Assembly: GCA_037783415.1 (NCBI GenBank)
Contig: JAZGTN010000097.1
Coordinates: forward strand, 4,216,001 to 4,280,000
Direction: 5' to 3'
From: Leptasterias polaris
Lineage: Eukaryota; Echinodermata; Asteroidea; Forcipulatida; Asteriidae
Length of the DNA stretch: 64,000 nt
A model generated the notes under the pieces. That model was not told the origin of the DNA and made no database searches. It saw nothing but the letters and a program-made list of their open reading frames with translations. A program made the position numbers and the translations under genes. Position 1 is the stretch's first letter, and every line of letters starts with the position of its first letter. Shown piece by piece: positions 24,587-33,771 of this stretch.

Positions 24587-27500
24587 ATGGTTCCTGATTC
24601 AACGACGGGAAAGACAACAGCCAAACCTACTACGGTTAGGCCAGTCAAGATTCGTATAAAAACAACGAAAGACAGGACAGGTGTTATGGAAAGAGAGACA
24701 AAGTTCAAGGTAAACCCTAGGTTACACTATTTTCTACACTGATCTGCCTTGTTCGAGGGGATAAGTAGGCCTACGGCATGCGGCATGGGTGATTGTATAC
24801 AACAGTTGTCAGGTTTCTACGTCACTCGGCTCCAATCATAAAAAGCAACACAGTATAGGCCTACTAATTATTGTTTGTTTGTTTGTCTGAGGAAAAAGAA
24901 TATTTGGTTTAAAATAGCGACATCGACATCGTGTGTTTTAACGTTTAAATATCATTATTAATCAGAGTTTCTAAACAAAAGTGCCACTTTAGTGTTCTCT
25001 CGGCCTAGTCAGCACCTTGACTGGTGTTATCATGGAGAACCTCCATGGTGTTGTGTATAATAATCTGCAGTTTATAAAGTCAGACATTACTTGGTCCTTG
25101 GGGAAAAACGAACATTATTTTTATCGAGTAGCCCACAAGGGCTGACCTATTAATAAACGGCACCACATAAACACATGGTGTTGAATTGAATACACTTTTC
25201 ACGATTTTTCTGGGGACAAAAATCGGTAGGAAGAAGAATGCACCTGGATTTGATTGTGTTTTTTAACCACTTTCCCTTCCCGCTCTGTAATTGCCAAACT
25301 CAAGGGATAACTTTTTTCACGTGCGGTCGTGCATCATTCTACAAGGAATGCCCCACCCACTTAAACTATACAAATCAAAGTGATAATTTTGGTCGTACAT
25401 ACAAGGGATTGTTTACATATGACAAAGTTGTGCTTGATCTTTCAACAAAATAGTCAGTACTTTTTGTGTTTTTTTTCCGCAGGGACGAAAGAGTTTGAAG
25501 GATAACTACGAAAAGCCGGTATCAGGCCGAGACCAATGGTGGAGAGCACACATCAGGGTAAGGTTTCATGAAGTTCCTGAGTGAGAAGTCAAACAAAAAT
25601 GTTTAGTAACGAGTTGGACCCTCACATTACAGGAAAAATATGAAGAAATAAATTAATACAGTTGTCAAAAACACAGGCTTGAAAACCAGGTTTCTAAAAT
25701 AGCTTAACGCACTTCAAAGTACAGGACTAATTTTTCGGCACAGCGCATGTTCATTTTGTAAAAACAAATTCGGCCACGTGCCTTTCCCCTATTGATACCG
25801 GTCGGGATGTTACAATAATATTGTCCCTTGGGCATGTGTAAATTATGTTTTCGAAACGAAAGTGTTTCCTGGGATAGTGACTCTATCCTTCTGTTTGACC
25901 ACTTTTTGAGAAGGGATTCACCAATAGGACCCCTAAACTACTGCCTAAGATAATACGATTGTGAAGATTGTCATAGATTATCATGATGTATTGCACGGTT
26001 TTAAGTACCATACCCAAGTAAAACTTCTCTAATTATTTTAACCATGATATAGGAAACGCCAATTCCGGGTTCCTATGAACCTCGTAACTTCCTAGCAGAC
26101 CTCGATGAGCGGCCAGCGACCTACGCCTTCAAGGGGGAAGGACGTAAGAAAGACGCCGATACCCAACGCAAAGGCAGTGTGTTGTTACCTGGTGCATATG
26201 AGGCACATGACATGGTATACGACTTAGATCAGACAAGATATACATATTCCATGAAGAACACTTCCCGAGACGAGAACGAGCTTCCTGGTGTTAAAGACAA
26301 GGTTGGTAGAAATAAGTGATAACTGGTTAAAGGTGAAATTTTTGAATTAAAAATCAGCGCTCCTAGAGCGTCCGCTGAAGCAAGGCAATAGACTTTTATC
26401 ATGGTGCGGTCATCTTAATTTCTCCCAGCATTCAAATCAATGTAACCAAACTGAGACTAGAAGAAAGCAAAATAGTCTGGTACACGTACAAGGAATATCC
26501 ATTACTATTATTACATTTCGAGAGTCAATGTCCCTGTATGTTATACATTGAAGTGCCCCCAAAAGTCTGACAACTATAGACAAAGTTGCTTTGTGGGCAA
26601 TGTGTCAGTTCATGCCGGCAGCGGTGCCGATTTTAGGCGATGCAGCGTTTGAACGCTTATCATAATTTTTACGTGTACGAGTCCCAAAATGAGGAGCGTG
26701 GCAGACGGTGTGCGAAATCGGTGCAAGGGATCAATAGTTACATCAAGTTGGAGTGTTCATTGTCCCCCCCCCACCCTCCCCCAATTTTGGCGTGTTTTTT
26801 TGGCGAGTCTGACCCGAAAGAAGTTTCTGACGTAATATTCGTAACCATCCCCGTAGGCACGTCTCTTTAAAAATGTTCTCCAAAATTAAACGGCCTTTTC
26901 AAGAAATGGAACTTAGTTCTTTGTAAAAAAAATTCAACATTATTGGATGCTTCAAGTTCGTTTGGTTTTAATGGTTTGTGCCAACTCGTCCTCTTGAAAC
27001 CAACCCTAACCGAGCCAACAGCCCGGCTACGGTTTGGTCGAAAAAACTGCGTCACCGCGCAGTTGAACCGACCACGTCACCGCGCAGTTTGTAACTGTCC
27101 CGCCATTTTGATTCTCTTATACATATATGTAGCAGATTTCACCCACGTGCTATGTAGGTGTATAACATCATTTCATTTTGTGTGTTCCTTTACACAGGGG
27201 TGCAACGTTTGTCCAACGCAATATCCAATAGAAAATTATCTGTCTTTAGCGTGTGAAAAACAGCCATCGAAGTACGTAAATATGCATTTAATTTATTGTC
27301 CATTTTATTCATTTCTTGTCCATATTATTCTTATTCATCCCGCTAAGACCTGACACTGCGGTCTATCGAGAAATCCACTGGTTAGAATGATTTCAAAAAT
27401 GGAAATGAAAACGAAAATGGCTGTAAAGTTGCAAACTAACCTGCTTTCTCCTTTTGTTTGTAGACACCCAATGTTTAAATCTACATCACAGAGATTCCCC

Positions 27501-30500
27501 ACAATATATTTCCAAGGGGTAAGTATAGAAATTGTTACTTTTGAAAGCACACCACTTGATCCAAATAATTATCCGAGTTCAAATCCTCCTTTTTTTAAAG
27601 CTACCTATATAGCTTCATGACAAATGCTCCCTCTGGTTGTAAAATTTTAGAATTTTTTTTTAATTTCATCATTTTATAATAAAAAAACAATTAATGGCCT
27701 GACGTTTCGACCCATGCAGAGTCTTTCTCGAAGGCTAAAAATGTTTAGGGGCCTATAGCTTTCGAGAAAGACTCTGCTAGGGTCGAAACGACAGGCCATT
27801 ATTTTGTGTATTTATACCATAGGTCCTTTTGGTTGGTAAGCATTTTGCAACCCCCTTAATTATTCCTACTTAACCACTTTCACAACATGTTTTAACAGAC
27901 AAAGAACCCACCGCCAGACCGTTACCAAGCCTACATCCCAGAAACTATGCATGTTATATCATCCAGCTTTAAGTCACGGACACCAAGGTTTTCAACATCA
28001 CATACGGTAAGTCTGCACCTTATGGCCATATACACGAAGTAACTCGAATTCGTAATTATCGGAAGAAGTTTTTATCTGAAAGCTCACCGATTGTGAATTT
28101 TATATATAAAATTCTATGGAACGCGAGCACCGAATTTAATAAGCGTTTCACTGTTTTGTTATGGGTTTTTGGGGGGGATAGGGTGTGTTTATCGAAAACC
28201 ACATAATAGTTAGAAACTGTTCTGCTTTTCCCCCGAACACTTCATCTCATCGTCTTCTTCCTGACTGTGCAGAAACCTCCGGAGGAGTGTACTCATATAC
28301 ATTGGTTTGAAGTGTTAAACTTAATGCAGCCAACCATGGGGCGAACCACTTTTCTCTTTACGATAAGTGTTTATCTGCCTGGTTCATTGACATGCATTAC
28401 ACAACATACGGAATCTATACGTCCCATCCGAAGAACTAAGTAATAATTCCCCAATTAAACGATTGAAATGAAGTTTGATGGGGATTCTAACGATCCATTA
28501 CCGGAATGAGGAATCACGTGAGATTGTATAATCTGGTAGTGAGGTTACGTCACACATTCAAAGAGAATAAAGAAAAAGGAAAGGCCCCATATCCTATATA
28601 AGGGGTCCTTTCAGGTCCGCTCATCAGTATTTAAAGCAAGCCATTACACTGGCCACATGGGCGGGAAATACCTGCCACTGGAACATAAGATCCAACAGTC
28701 CCACAACAGGGAGGGAGTCACGTGATTCCTCATTCCGGTAATGGATCGTTAGAATACCCATCAAACTTCATTTCAATCGTTTAATTGGGGAATTCTATCT
28801 CACCATTACCTCCATTCGGACTCACGTGAGATTTCAAAGCTGGGCAGTGTAAAACAGACAGGTCAATTATCTGCAAGAAACAATGAATCTTTTTATTCTC
28901 CGTTTTAACAAAAATATTGAACAAAATACATTATTATAAAAAAGACTTCACTTGTTTTTATTTTATCATAATTATTACTTAATTAAACAACGACAAATTG
29001 TCGTCAAATTGTCTTTAGGATTTCTTGCAAGCACGTATCTGGATGCCATCCTTTTGCCAATAACAAAATAAATAACTTAATGTTCTTACACCTTGTTTGT
29101 CAAGATACAATTAGAGAAAGCAATCTGCTCATCTTGGATATTCACTGTGCTACGGTTGTAAAATTTAGCGAAAGTCGATGCTTTCGTCCAACCGGCCGTT
29201 TTCAAAATGGCGTCTACTGATACGCCCTTGTTAGCAGCCTTAGACGTTGTTGCAGAGCGTATACTGTGTGCTTTGAACACTGATGTGTTCACCCCAGCCT
29301 CAGTCAGTGATAGTTTCAGCCACCGAGAAACAGTCGCAGTGGTAACCTCCATGTGTGGAGGAACATAACTCAAAAATAATTTGGTTTTCTTGGCCCGTAC
29401 ATTTTTAGTTCGCTTGACGTAAGTTGTCAGGCACCTTACCACACATAACGTTTTATCGTGTGGGTATGGTGAAAAGATCACGACTGGTTGTGGTTTGCCC
29501 GGACGGGACGTTTTAATAGGATCCGTAATATTAATCTGGACAACATTATTTTGTACAGTCATATTGCTGAGCTTTATTAGTGACAAAGTCTGAGCCCGTT
29601 GACCGGTGGTTACGGCACATAGACATACGAGTTTGTATGTTAATTGTTTCAGTGTTATTGACTCAACTGGTTCTAGTCTGCTTATAAAGCTAAGTAACAC
29701 ATTAATGTCCCAAATATAAGAATACCGAGGTAACTGGGGCCTTAAATTGAACACCCCTCGCATGAATCGCGTTACAAGTGGATGACTTCCAAACTTCACC
29801 ACGGTTGAGTCTGTGGTTGACCACAGTAGGGCAGACAGGGCACTGCGTGCTGTGTTTACTGTACTGTATTCGGCACCCCCATGGTAGAGTGTTGATAAAA
29901 AATCAAGAGCTTGTCCTACAGTTGCTTGAATTGGATGGACAGTCCGTTCAACACAGAAGTGTAGCCATTTTGTGATTGCTGAGTAATACTGTTTTCGTGT
30001 GTTGGGTTTCCACGATTCAGTGATAATGTCAATAGTTCTTTGTGAAAGTCCTCTTGAGCTGAGGGATCTCCTAATAAGAGAGCTGCACAGAGCACTAGCC
30101 GATCCTGTAGGGGATGACGTTTCCCTGGTTGGTTTGGTAGGTGCAGTATGTTGCCTGCCCTGGGAAGTATGAGTGGCGTCATAATGATGGCACGTAGTAA
30201 TCTTGGGTACCATGTCTCTGTGCGGTCCACAGTGGAAATACCAAGATGATCTTTGCCTCGTCTCTTTCTATCTTTTGCAGAACTCTATCGATAAGAGAAA
30301 AGGGAGGAAAACAGTAAGCGATTTCATTTTCCCATGAAAAAGAGAATGCATCAAACGACCTTGCTTCCGGGTCGGGATACCATGAAACGAATGGTTTCAT
30401 TTGAAAATTGATTCGAGATGCAAACAAGTCTACTGTTGGTTGAACTCGGATGGTTGCCAATATGAGGTCGAATACCATGCTGTTTAATTTCCATTCCAAA

Positions 30501-33500
30501 TTGTCATTAAACGTCCGTGATAGTAAGTCGGCTGTTGTGTTGCATTTCCCAGGAATATGATATGCTATGAGCCATATCTCATTCTCTAGGCACCAAAACC
30601 ATAACTGCCTAGCTAGAGCATTGAGTTCCTGTGATTTACAACCACCCATATGGTTTATGTATGCTACTGCACTGGCATTGTCACTCTTAACGGATATCAC
30701 TTTTCCTCTGACGTGACTGACAAAAGATTTCAATGCATGGAGAACTGCCAAAAGTTCCAAGCAGTTGATATGCAAATATGATTCGTCAGGTTTCCACCTG
30801 CCATTTGTTTCCAAGTTAATTGAGGGCGAGTGGGCTCCCCACCCCCTATGGGACGCATCAGTTTGAATTTCAATTTCAGTGACACGTGGGCCCTGAATTT
30901 TCCGTGAGCAAATTGGCAAGTTTTGGATCCACCAATGTAAATCATTAATTGCATCACTGGATAATATCATGCGGGCAGAGAAGCTACCGCCATTCAGTTT
31001 CAAGGCAAAATCTTTCGCTGTTTCCAGATTTCTATAAAAAAGCGGTCCGATTGGTACTGAGGGGAAGCATGAAAATTTTTCCCAATGACCTGGGATACAA
31101 GCCAAATTGTGGGTTGTTTTTGATTAGAAAGATTGACACATGAATTAACAGTTGCCAAAACCTTTCGTGTCGGCAAGCATACTGACATATCAACTGTGTT
31201 GATTATAAAACCCAAGAATTCTAAACACTGTGTAGGGGTTCTGACTGACTTGGTTTCGTTTATGACAAACCCCAAGCGTTCCATCAAAAAACATCTATCA
31301 TGAACATTCCTGCTACATTCGTCTTCTGAATCCCCAATAAGCAAGGAGTCATCTATGTAGTTACTTGAAATGTGTCCCAAGTTACGTAACTTAGCCGTAG
31401 CCGGTTTCATGATTTTGGTAAAAATGCGTGGTGCACTTGAAAGGCCAAAACACAGGCACGTAAACTGCCATAATTTGTTTCTCCATCGAAACCGTAAATA
31501 CTTCTGATGTTCAGGGGCTATTGGGACTGTTAGGTAGGCATCTTTTAGGTCAACTGAGGCCAAATAACAATTCTGCCGTATCAATGTCAGAGCGTATTCA
31601 AACGTTTCCATCTTGAAATGGCGGTATTCTAGCACCCATGCATCAGAAGTTATGGTTTCCCATGCTGAGACAAATTTCTTTAGTCTTCCTCCAATAGGAA
31701 ACATACTGTAAAAGTGACACTTACTTACTGCACTTGCTGCATGTCGTTTGCTCGGCTGTGGGCAATTTATGCCAGGGGTTGCTTCTTTGCGTTTGAGCTG
31801 CTTGGTGTCATCTGACCCAGGCCTGGTGAGTATGTCGTTGGCCGAAACTGTGTTCTTCCGAACCGGCCTCTGCGGTAGTACTGTGACCGCTGTTGGGGGC
31901 GGCCTCGATAGCCGCGAAAGTCCCCCGATGCATAGTTGTGTGGACCAGTATATCCACCTCGTTTGCGGCCACCACGATTGTCAAAACAAGACACTCTTGA
32001 ACTAATCTTGTTCGTTTCCTGAATGGACTTGCATGCCTGAACCAGGTCATCGCCAAAGAGCAATTTAGTACATTTCACTTGTGATGAGCACAAAGGCGCA
32101 TATTTAGGGCCAAGATCCGGGCGAATGAGGTCCCTTCTACGCAAATTTAGCTGAGCATTACCTGCACCCAGAAAAGCCACAGCGTCTACAAGCAGTTTGA
32201 TGAGCTGTGCTGAGTTACTATTGTCTGACTTTGAACGGTCATTCAAAAGTTGGTCAACTGCCATTGTGATGGCTATCAAAGCATGGGTTATGTAACTCTG
32301 AATCTTTTGATATTTCACGTCCCGGCTCCGGGTAGCCGTTTTTAGGAACGCCCATATTTCTGGGTTGACCTTTGTCAAACCCAAGCTTGAGCAATTTTTC
32401 GGTTTGACATAAATCTTGAGTTTTTCCTCAAGTTTTTCGGGCATTATCTTACCCATGGCCAAGGAATTTATTGTGCCTGCCAGTTGCTCGTTTACGGGTG
32501 GCCCGGTTTTATCATCGCTCTCAACGAGAGTCGCAATTTCGGTTAGTAACCCGTCATTCTTGCCATCAAGGCTATCAAGAAGTGCATCTACATCCCCATC
32601 ACAGAGGCTAGTAGTAGTACCGCCCCTTTCGGGTACTAGTGGTTCGTTCATGATAAACTCGCCCCTTTCGGGTACGATGTTGCCTGGCTCATCAAAAATC
32701 TCGCCTTCTTCGCCAGCTAGAAAAGCATCAGAAAGCTGCAAAGATGGTGCCTGCCTAGTGAACGCATTAGAAAGCGACTCAACTGTATGCTGTAAGCTAC
32801 AGACGGCTTGGCGCAAGTCGAAATCTGGGGCACTGGTTGGTTCTGACGATGCAGCAGTAGAAGCGCGTTTTGGCAGTACTGTCCGCTTTTTAGCTTTCTT
32901 TTTGGCAGGTGAGGCGCTTGTTTGAGCCTGTTGCGTGAGACCTGTAAGGTCCCCCTCCAGCTGCAGGAACGTTTCGCTTTCTGAAGGAAAGGCGTGAATT
33001 TCGAATTCATCGGCCATCGCTAACATATAATTTGTGACTATGAAAAAGAACCTCGATCCGCACGCGGCGATACACCAAAAATACACTGATGAGCGGACCT
33101 GAAAGGACCCCTTATATAGGATATGGGGCCTTTCCTTTTTCTTTATTCTCTTTGAATGTGTGACGTAACCTCACTACCAGATTATACAATCTCACGTGAG
33201 TCCGAATGGAGGTAATGGTGAGATAGAATGGTTAAGTGTCTTTGCTATGATAAGGACACAAGTGTCAAGACCGGGACTCGAATCCACACTCTGCTGATCA
33301 CAAACACCACAGCGTGAGTTCGGTGCACTTGACCGCTCGGCCACGACACAGCCAAACCAACACTGATTTCAGATTGAGGACGTTAACAGATGATCAGTTC
33401 AGAGAACCGATTCAGACACTTGGGTTTTATTCCTGGACTTTCTTATATGGTTTAAAGTTCACTAAGATGATTTACTGTTTGCATGCTGAAATGTTTTATC

Positions 33501-33771
33501 AAATCAGATTATAAATCTCAATAGAATCCAAAACTCAGTATATAGCCAAATAATTTAACTCGATGTAAACTAATCACCTTGAATTCTTCAAAATAAATAA
33601 ACTCTAACCTAAACATATAATTAAATGATATATATTATGTGTTTTATTCTGTTACAGAAAGTACCTGGGCCTGGATCGTACGATAAAACTTTCCAGTCTC
33701 CAATGCCAGCCACTATATCCAAGATGGGAAGGAACCACGGTTTATTCTTTACCAGTGCATTTAATTTATGA
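24587..33771 (+). CDS. STPG4: STPG4-like sperm-tail PG-rich repeat protein
   Basis: Eight coding exons: 24587-24709, 25483-25557, 26053-26301, 27198-27271, 27464-27518, 27899-28006 and 33658-33771 are seven spliced blocks after counting; the model as listed has these seven exons and all phases join, giving 265 residues. The donor after 27271 is GTACGT. PG-rich repeat cores are PIPGSY, LPGAY and PGPGSY, with a divergent PPPDRY. Other landmarks are RDQWWRAHIR, FKGEGRKK, STSQRFPT and the C-terminal ISKMGRNHGLFF. The order and spacing fit STPG4, a gonad-expressed member linked in mammals to germ-cell and early-embryo epigenetics; related PG-rich proteins bind axonemal microtubules. No signal peptide or membrane segment. 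The last intron is enlarged by the DIRS insertion. The STPG4 name is from memory of the family; another STPG member is possible. Confidence 0.83.
27660..27835. mobile_element. Palindromic MITE with both arms
   Basis: Left arm GTTTCGACCCATGCAGAGTC with TTTCTCGAAGGC; right arm CTTTCGAGAAAGACTCTGCT with AGGGTCGAAACG. Both are flanked by words for 'ggcctg / caggcc'. It lies in an STPG4-like intron and is the fullest copy of the family also seen at 5655. Confidence 0.6.
28320..28447 (-). repeat. SINE, left half, interrupted by the DIRS element
   Basis: It matches the body of the SINE at 7158-7563 (GCAGCCAAC, CATCCGAAGAAC) and stops at the AAT at 28445-28447. The other half resumes at 33230. Confidence 0.6.
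28514..28628 (+). repeat. DIRS left inverted terminal repeat
   Basis: Begins TCACGTGAGATTGTATAATC and ends GGTCCGCTCATCAGT. It is the exact reverse complement of 33085-33199 as far as I can read, and contains CTATATAAGGGG. Confidence 0.9.
28718..28834. repeat. DIRS internal complementary region
   Basis: The left part is the reverse complement of the element's left end (one mismatch seen, at the ACCC/CCCC before ATCAAACTTC). The right part is the reverse complement of its right end. The two parts meet at GGGGAATTCTATC, so in reverse the two ends are joined through a single AAT. In DIRS models this region templates circle closure. Confidence 0.88.
29086..30213 (-). CDS. DIRS tyrosine recombinase ORF
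   Basis: 375 codons, ATG at 30213. It would cut and rejoin the circular DNA intermediate into the host, replacing the DDE integrase of LTR elements. The catalytic set is visible: Arg in TGQRAQTLSL, the HSIR box (HxxR), Trp in KTAGWTK and the nucleophile Tyr in FAKFYNR. The N-terminal half has the core-binding fold features SWKPNTRKQYYSAITKW and FLSTLYHGG. It overlaps the end of the pol frame by 35 bases in another frame. No internal stop, so it looks intact. Confidence 0.9.
   Translation of the reverse strand: MVPKITTCHHYDATHTSQGRQHTAPTKPTRETSSPTGSASALCSSLIRRSLSSRGLSQRTIDIITESWKPNTRKQYYSAITKWLHFCVERTVHPIQATVGQALDFLSTLYHGGAEYSTVNTARSALSALLWSTTDSTVVKFGSHPLVTRFMRGVFNLRPQLPRYSYIWDINVLLSFISRLEPVESITLKQLTYKLVCLCAVTTGQRAQTLSLIKLSNMTVQNNVVQINITDPIKTSRPGKPQPVVIFSPYPHDKTLCVVRCLTTYVKRTKNVRAKKTKLFLSYVPPHMEVTTATVSRWLKLSLTEAGVNTSVFKAHSIRSATTSKAANKGVSVDAILKTAGWTKASTFAKFYNRSTVNIQDEQIAFSNCILTNKV
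30179..31740 (-). pseudogene. DIRS reverse transcriptase / RNase H ORF, one frameshift
   Basis: Two overlapping frames together cover the polymerase. The upstream part (to about 31080) carries reverse transcriptase with SVDLKDAYLTVPI, CLCFGLSSAPRIF and the catalytic YIDDSLLIG. The downstream part (from about 31080 to the stop at 30179) carries RNase H with acidic residues in IQTDASHRGWG, NCLELLAV and KSDNASAVAYI, then the C-terminal block VDLFASRINFQMKPFVSWYP common to DIRS elements. The frame changes within a short A/T run at 31071-31081. This may be an inactivating indel, an assembly error, or programmed shifting. The frame is open upstream of the Met at 31704 and overlaps gag, so the true start is unknown. 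Confidence 0.85.
31767..33017 (-). CDS. DIRS gag-like ORF
   Basis: 417 codons from the ATG at 33017 (MADEFEIHAF); the frame stays open to 33086 and an earlier ATG exists at 33026. An acidic N-terminal half contains a lysine patch (AKKKAKKR, a possible nuclear signal). A conserved-looking middle follows (KPKNCSSLGLTKVNPEIW), then an RG/RGG-rich C-terminus (GGRKRGGYTG, YRRGRFGRTQF) likely to bind nucleic acid. No zinc knuckle is seen, which is usual for DIRS gag. It lies about 70 bp from the right terminal repeat, whose TATA-like box points into it. Confidence 0.8.
   Translation of the reverse strand: MADEFEIHAFPSESETFLQLEGDLTGLTQQAQTSASPAKKKAKKRTVLPKRASTAASSEPTSAPDFDLRQAVCSLQHTVESLSNAFTRQAPSLQLSDAFLAGEEGEIFDEPGNIVPERGEFIMNEPLVPERGGTTTSLCDGDVDALLDSLDGKNDGLLTEIATLVESDDKTGPPVNEQLAGTINSLAMGKIMPEKLEEKLKIYVKPKNCSSLGLTKVNPEIWAFLKTATRSRDVKYQKIQSYITHALIAITMAVDQLLNDRSKSDNSNSAQLIKLLVDAVAFLGAGNAQLNLRRRDLIRPDLGPKYAPLCSSQVKCTKLLFGDDLVQACKSIQETNKISSRVSCFDNRGGRKRGGYTGPHNYASGDFRGYRGRPQQRSQYYRRGRFGRTQFRPTTYSPGLGQMTPSSSNAKKQPLA
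33085..33199 (-). repeat. DIRS right inverted terminal repeat
   Basis: Reverse complement of 28514-28628. Read on the minus strand it gives the TATA-like CTATATAAGG followed by CTCATCAGTG just before the gag-like ORF, so it is the likely promoter of the element. Confidence 0.9.
33230..33350 (-). repeat. SINE, right half, after the DIRS element
   Basis: It continues the SINE broken at 28447 (GGTTAAGTGTC; compare GGTTAAGTGCC at 7440) and ends in the reversed tRNA-like head with CGGGACTCGAATCC. Confidence 0.7.

Larger units (their letters stand above)
28448..33226 (-). mobile_element. DIRS-type tyrosine-recombinase retrotransposon
   Basis: A 4.78 kb element in the last intron of the STPG4-like gene, opposite strand. 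It has the full DIRS layout: inverted terminal repeats at 28514-28628 and 33085-33199 (115 bp, no mismatch seen), three ORFs (gag-like, RT/RNase H, tyrosine recombinase), and an internal complementary region at 28718-28834 that is complementary to both outer ends. AAT borders both ends (28445-28447, 33227-33229). There is no longer target duplication, as expected for recombinase-driven insertion. A TATA-like CTATATAAGG lies in each terminal repeat and faces the gag-like ORF on the right. Identical terminal repeats suggest recent insertion, but the pol frame is broken once. Confidence 0.93.

Noticed and set aside
27266..27275. Alternative STPG4-like donor after TAC (GTAAAT at 27276)
   Set aside because: It breaks the reading frame into the next exon; the GTACGT donor at 27272 keeps phase and family-like sequence.
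31715..31745. Apparent tiny intron (GTAAGTAAG ... TTTTACAG) at the start of DIRS pol
   Set aside because: About 27 bases is far too short for splicing; the frame is open through it.
24587..33771. Eight coding exons for the STPG4-like gene
   Set aside because: Recounting the listed blocks gives seven coding exons (24587-24709, 25483-25557, 26053-26301, 27198-27271, 27464-27518, 27899-28006, 33658-33771). Seven is the correct count wherever eight is written in the summary or the gene entry.
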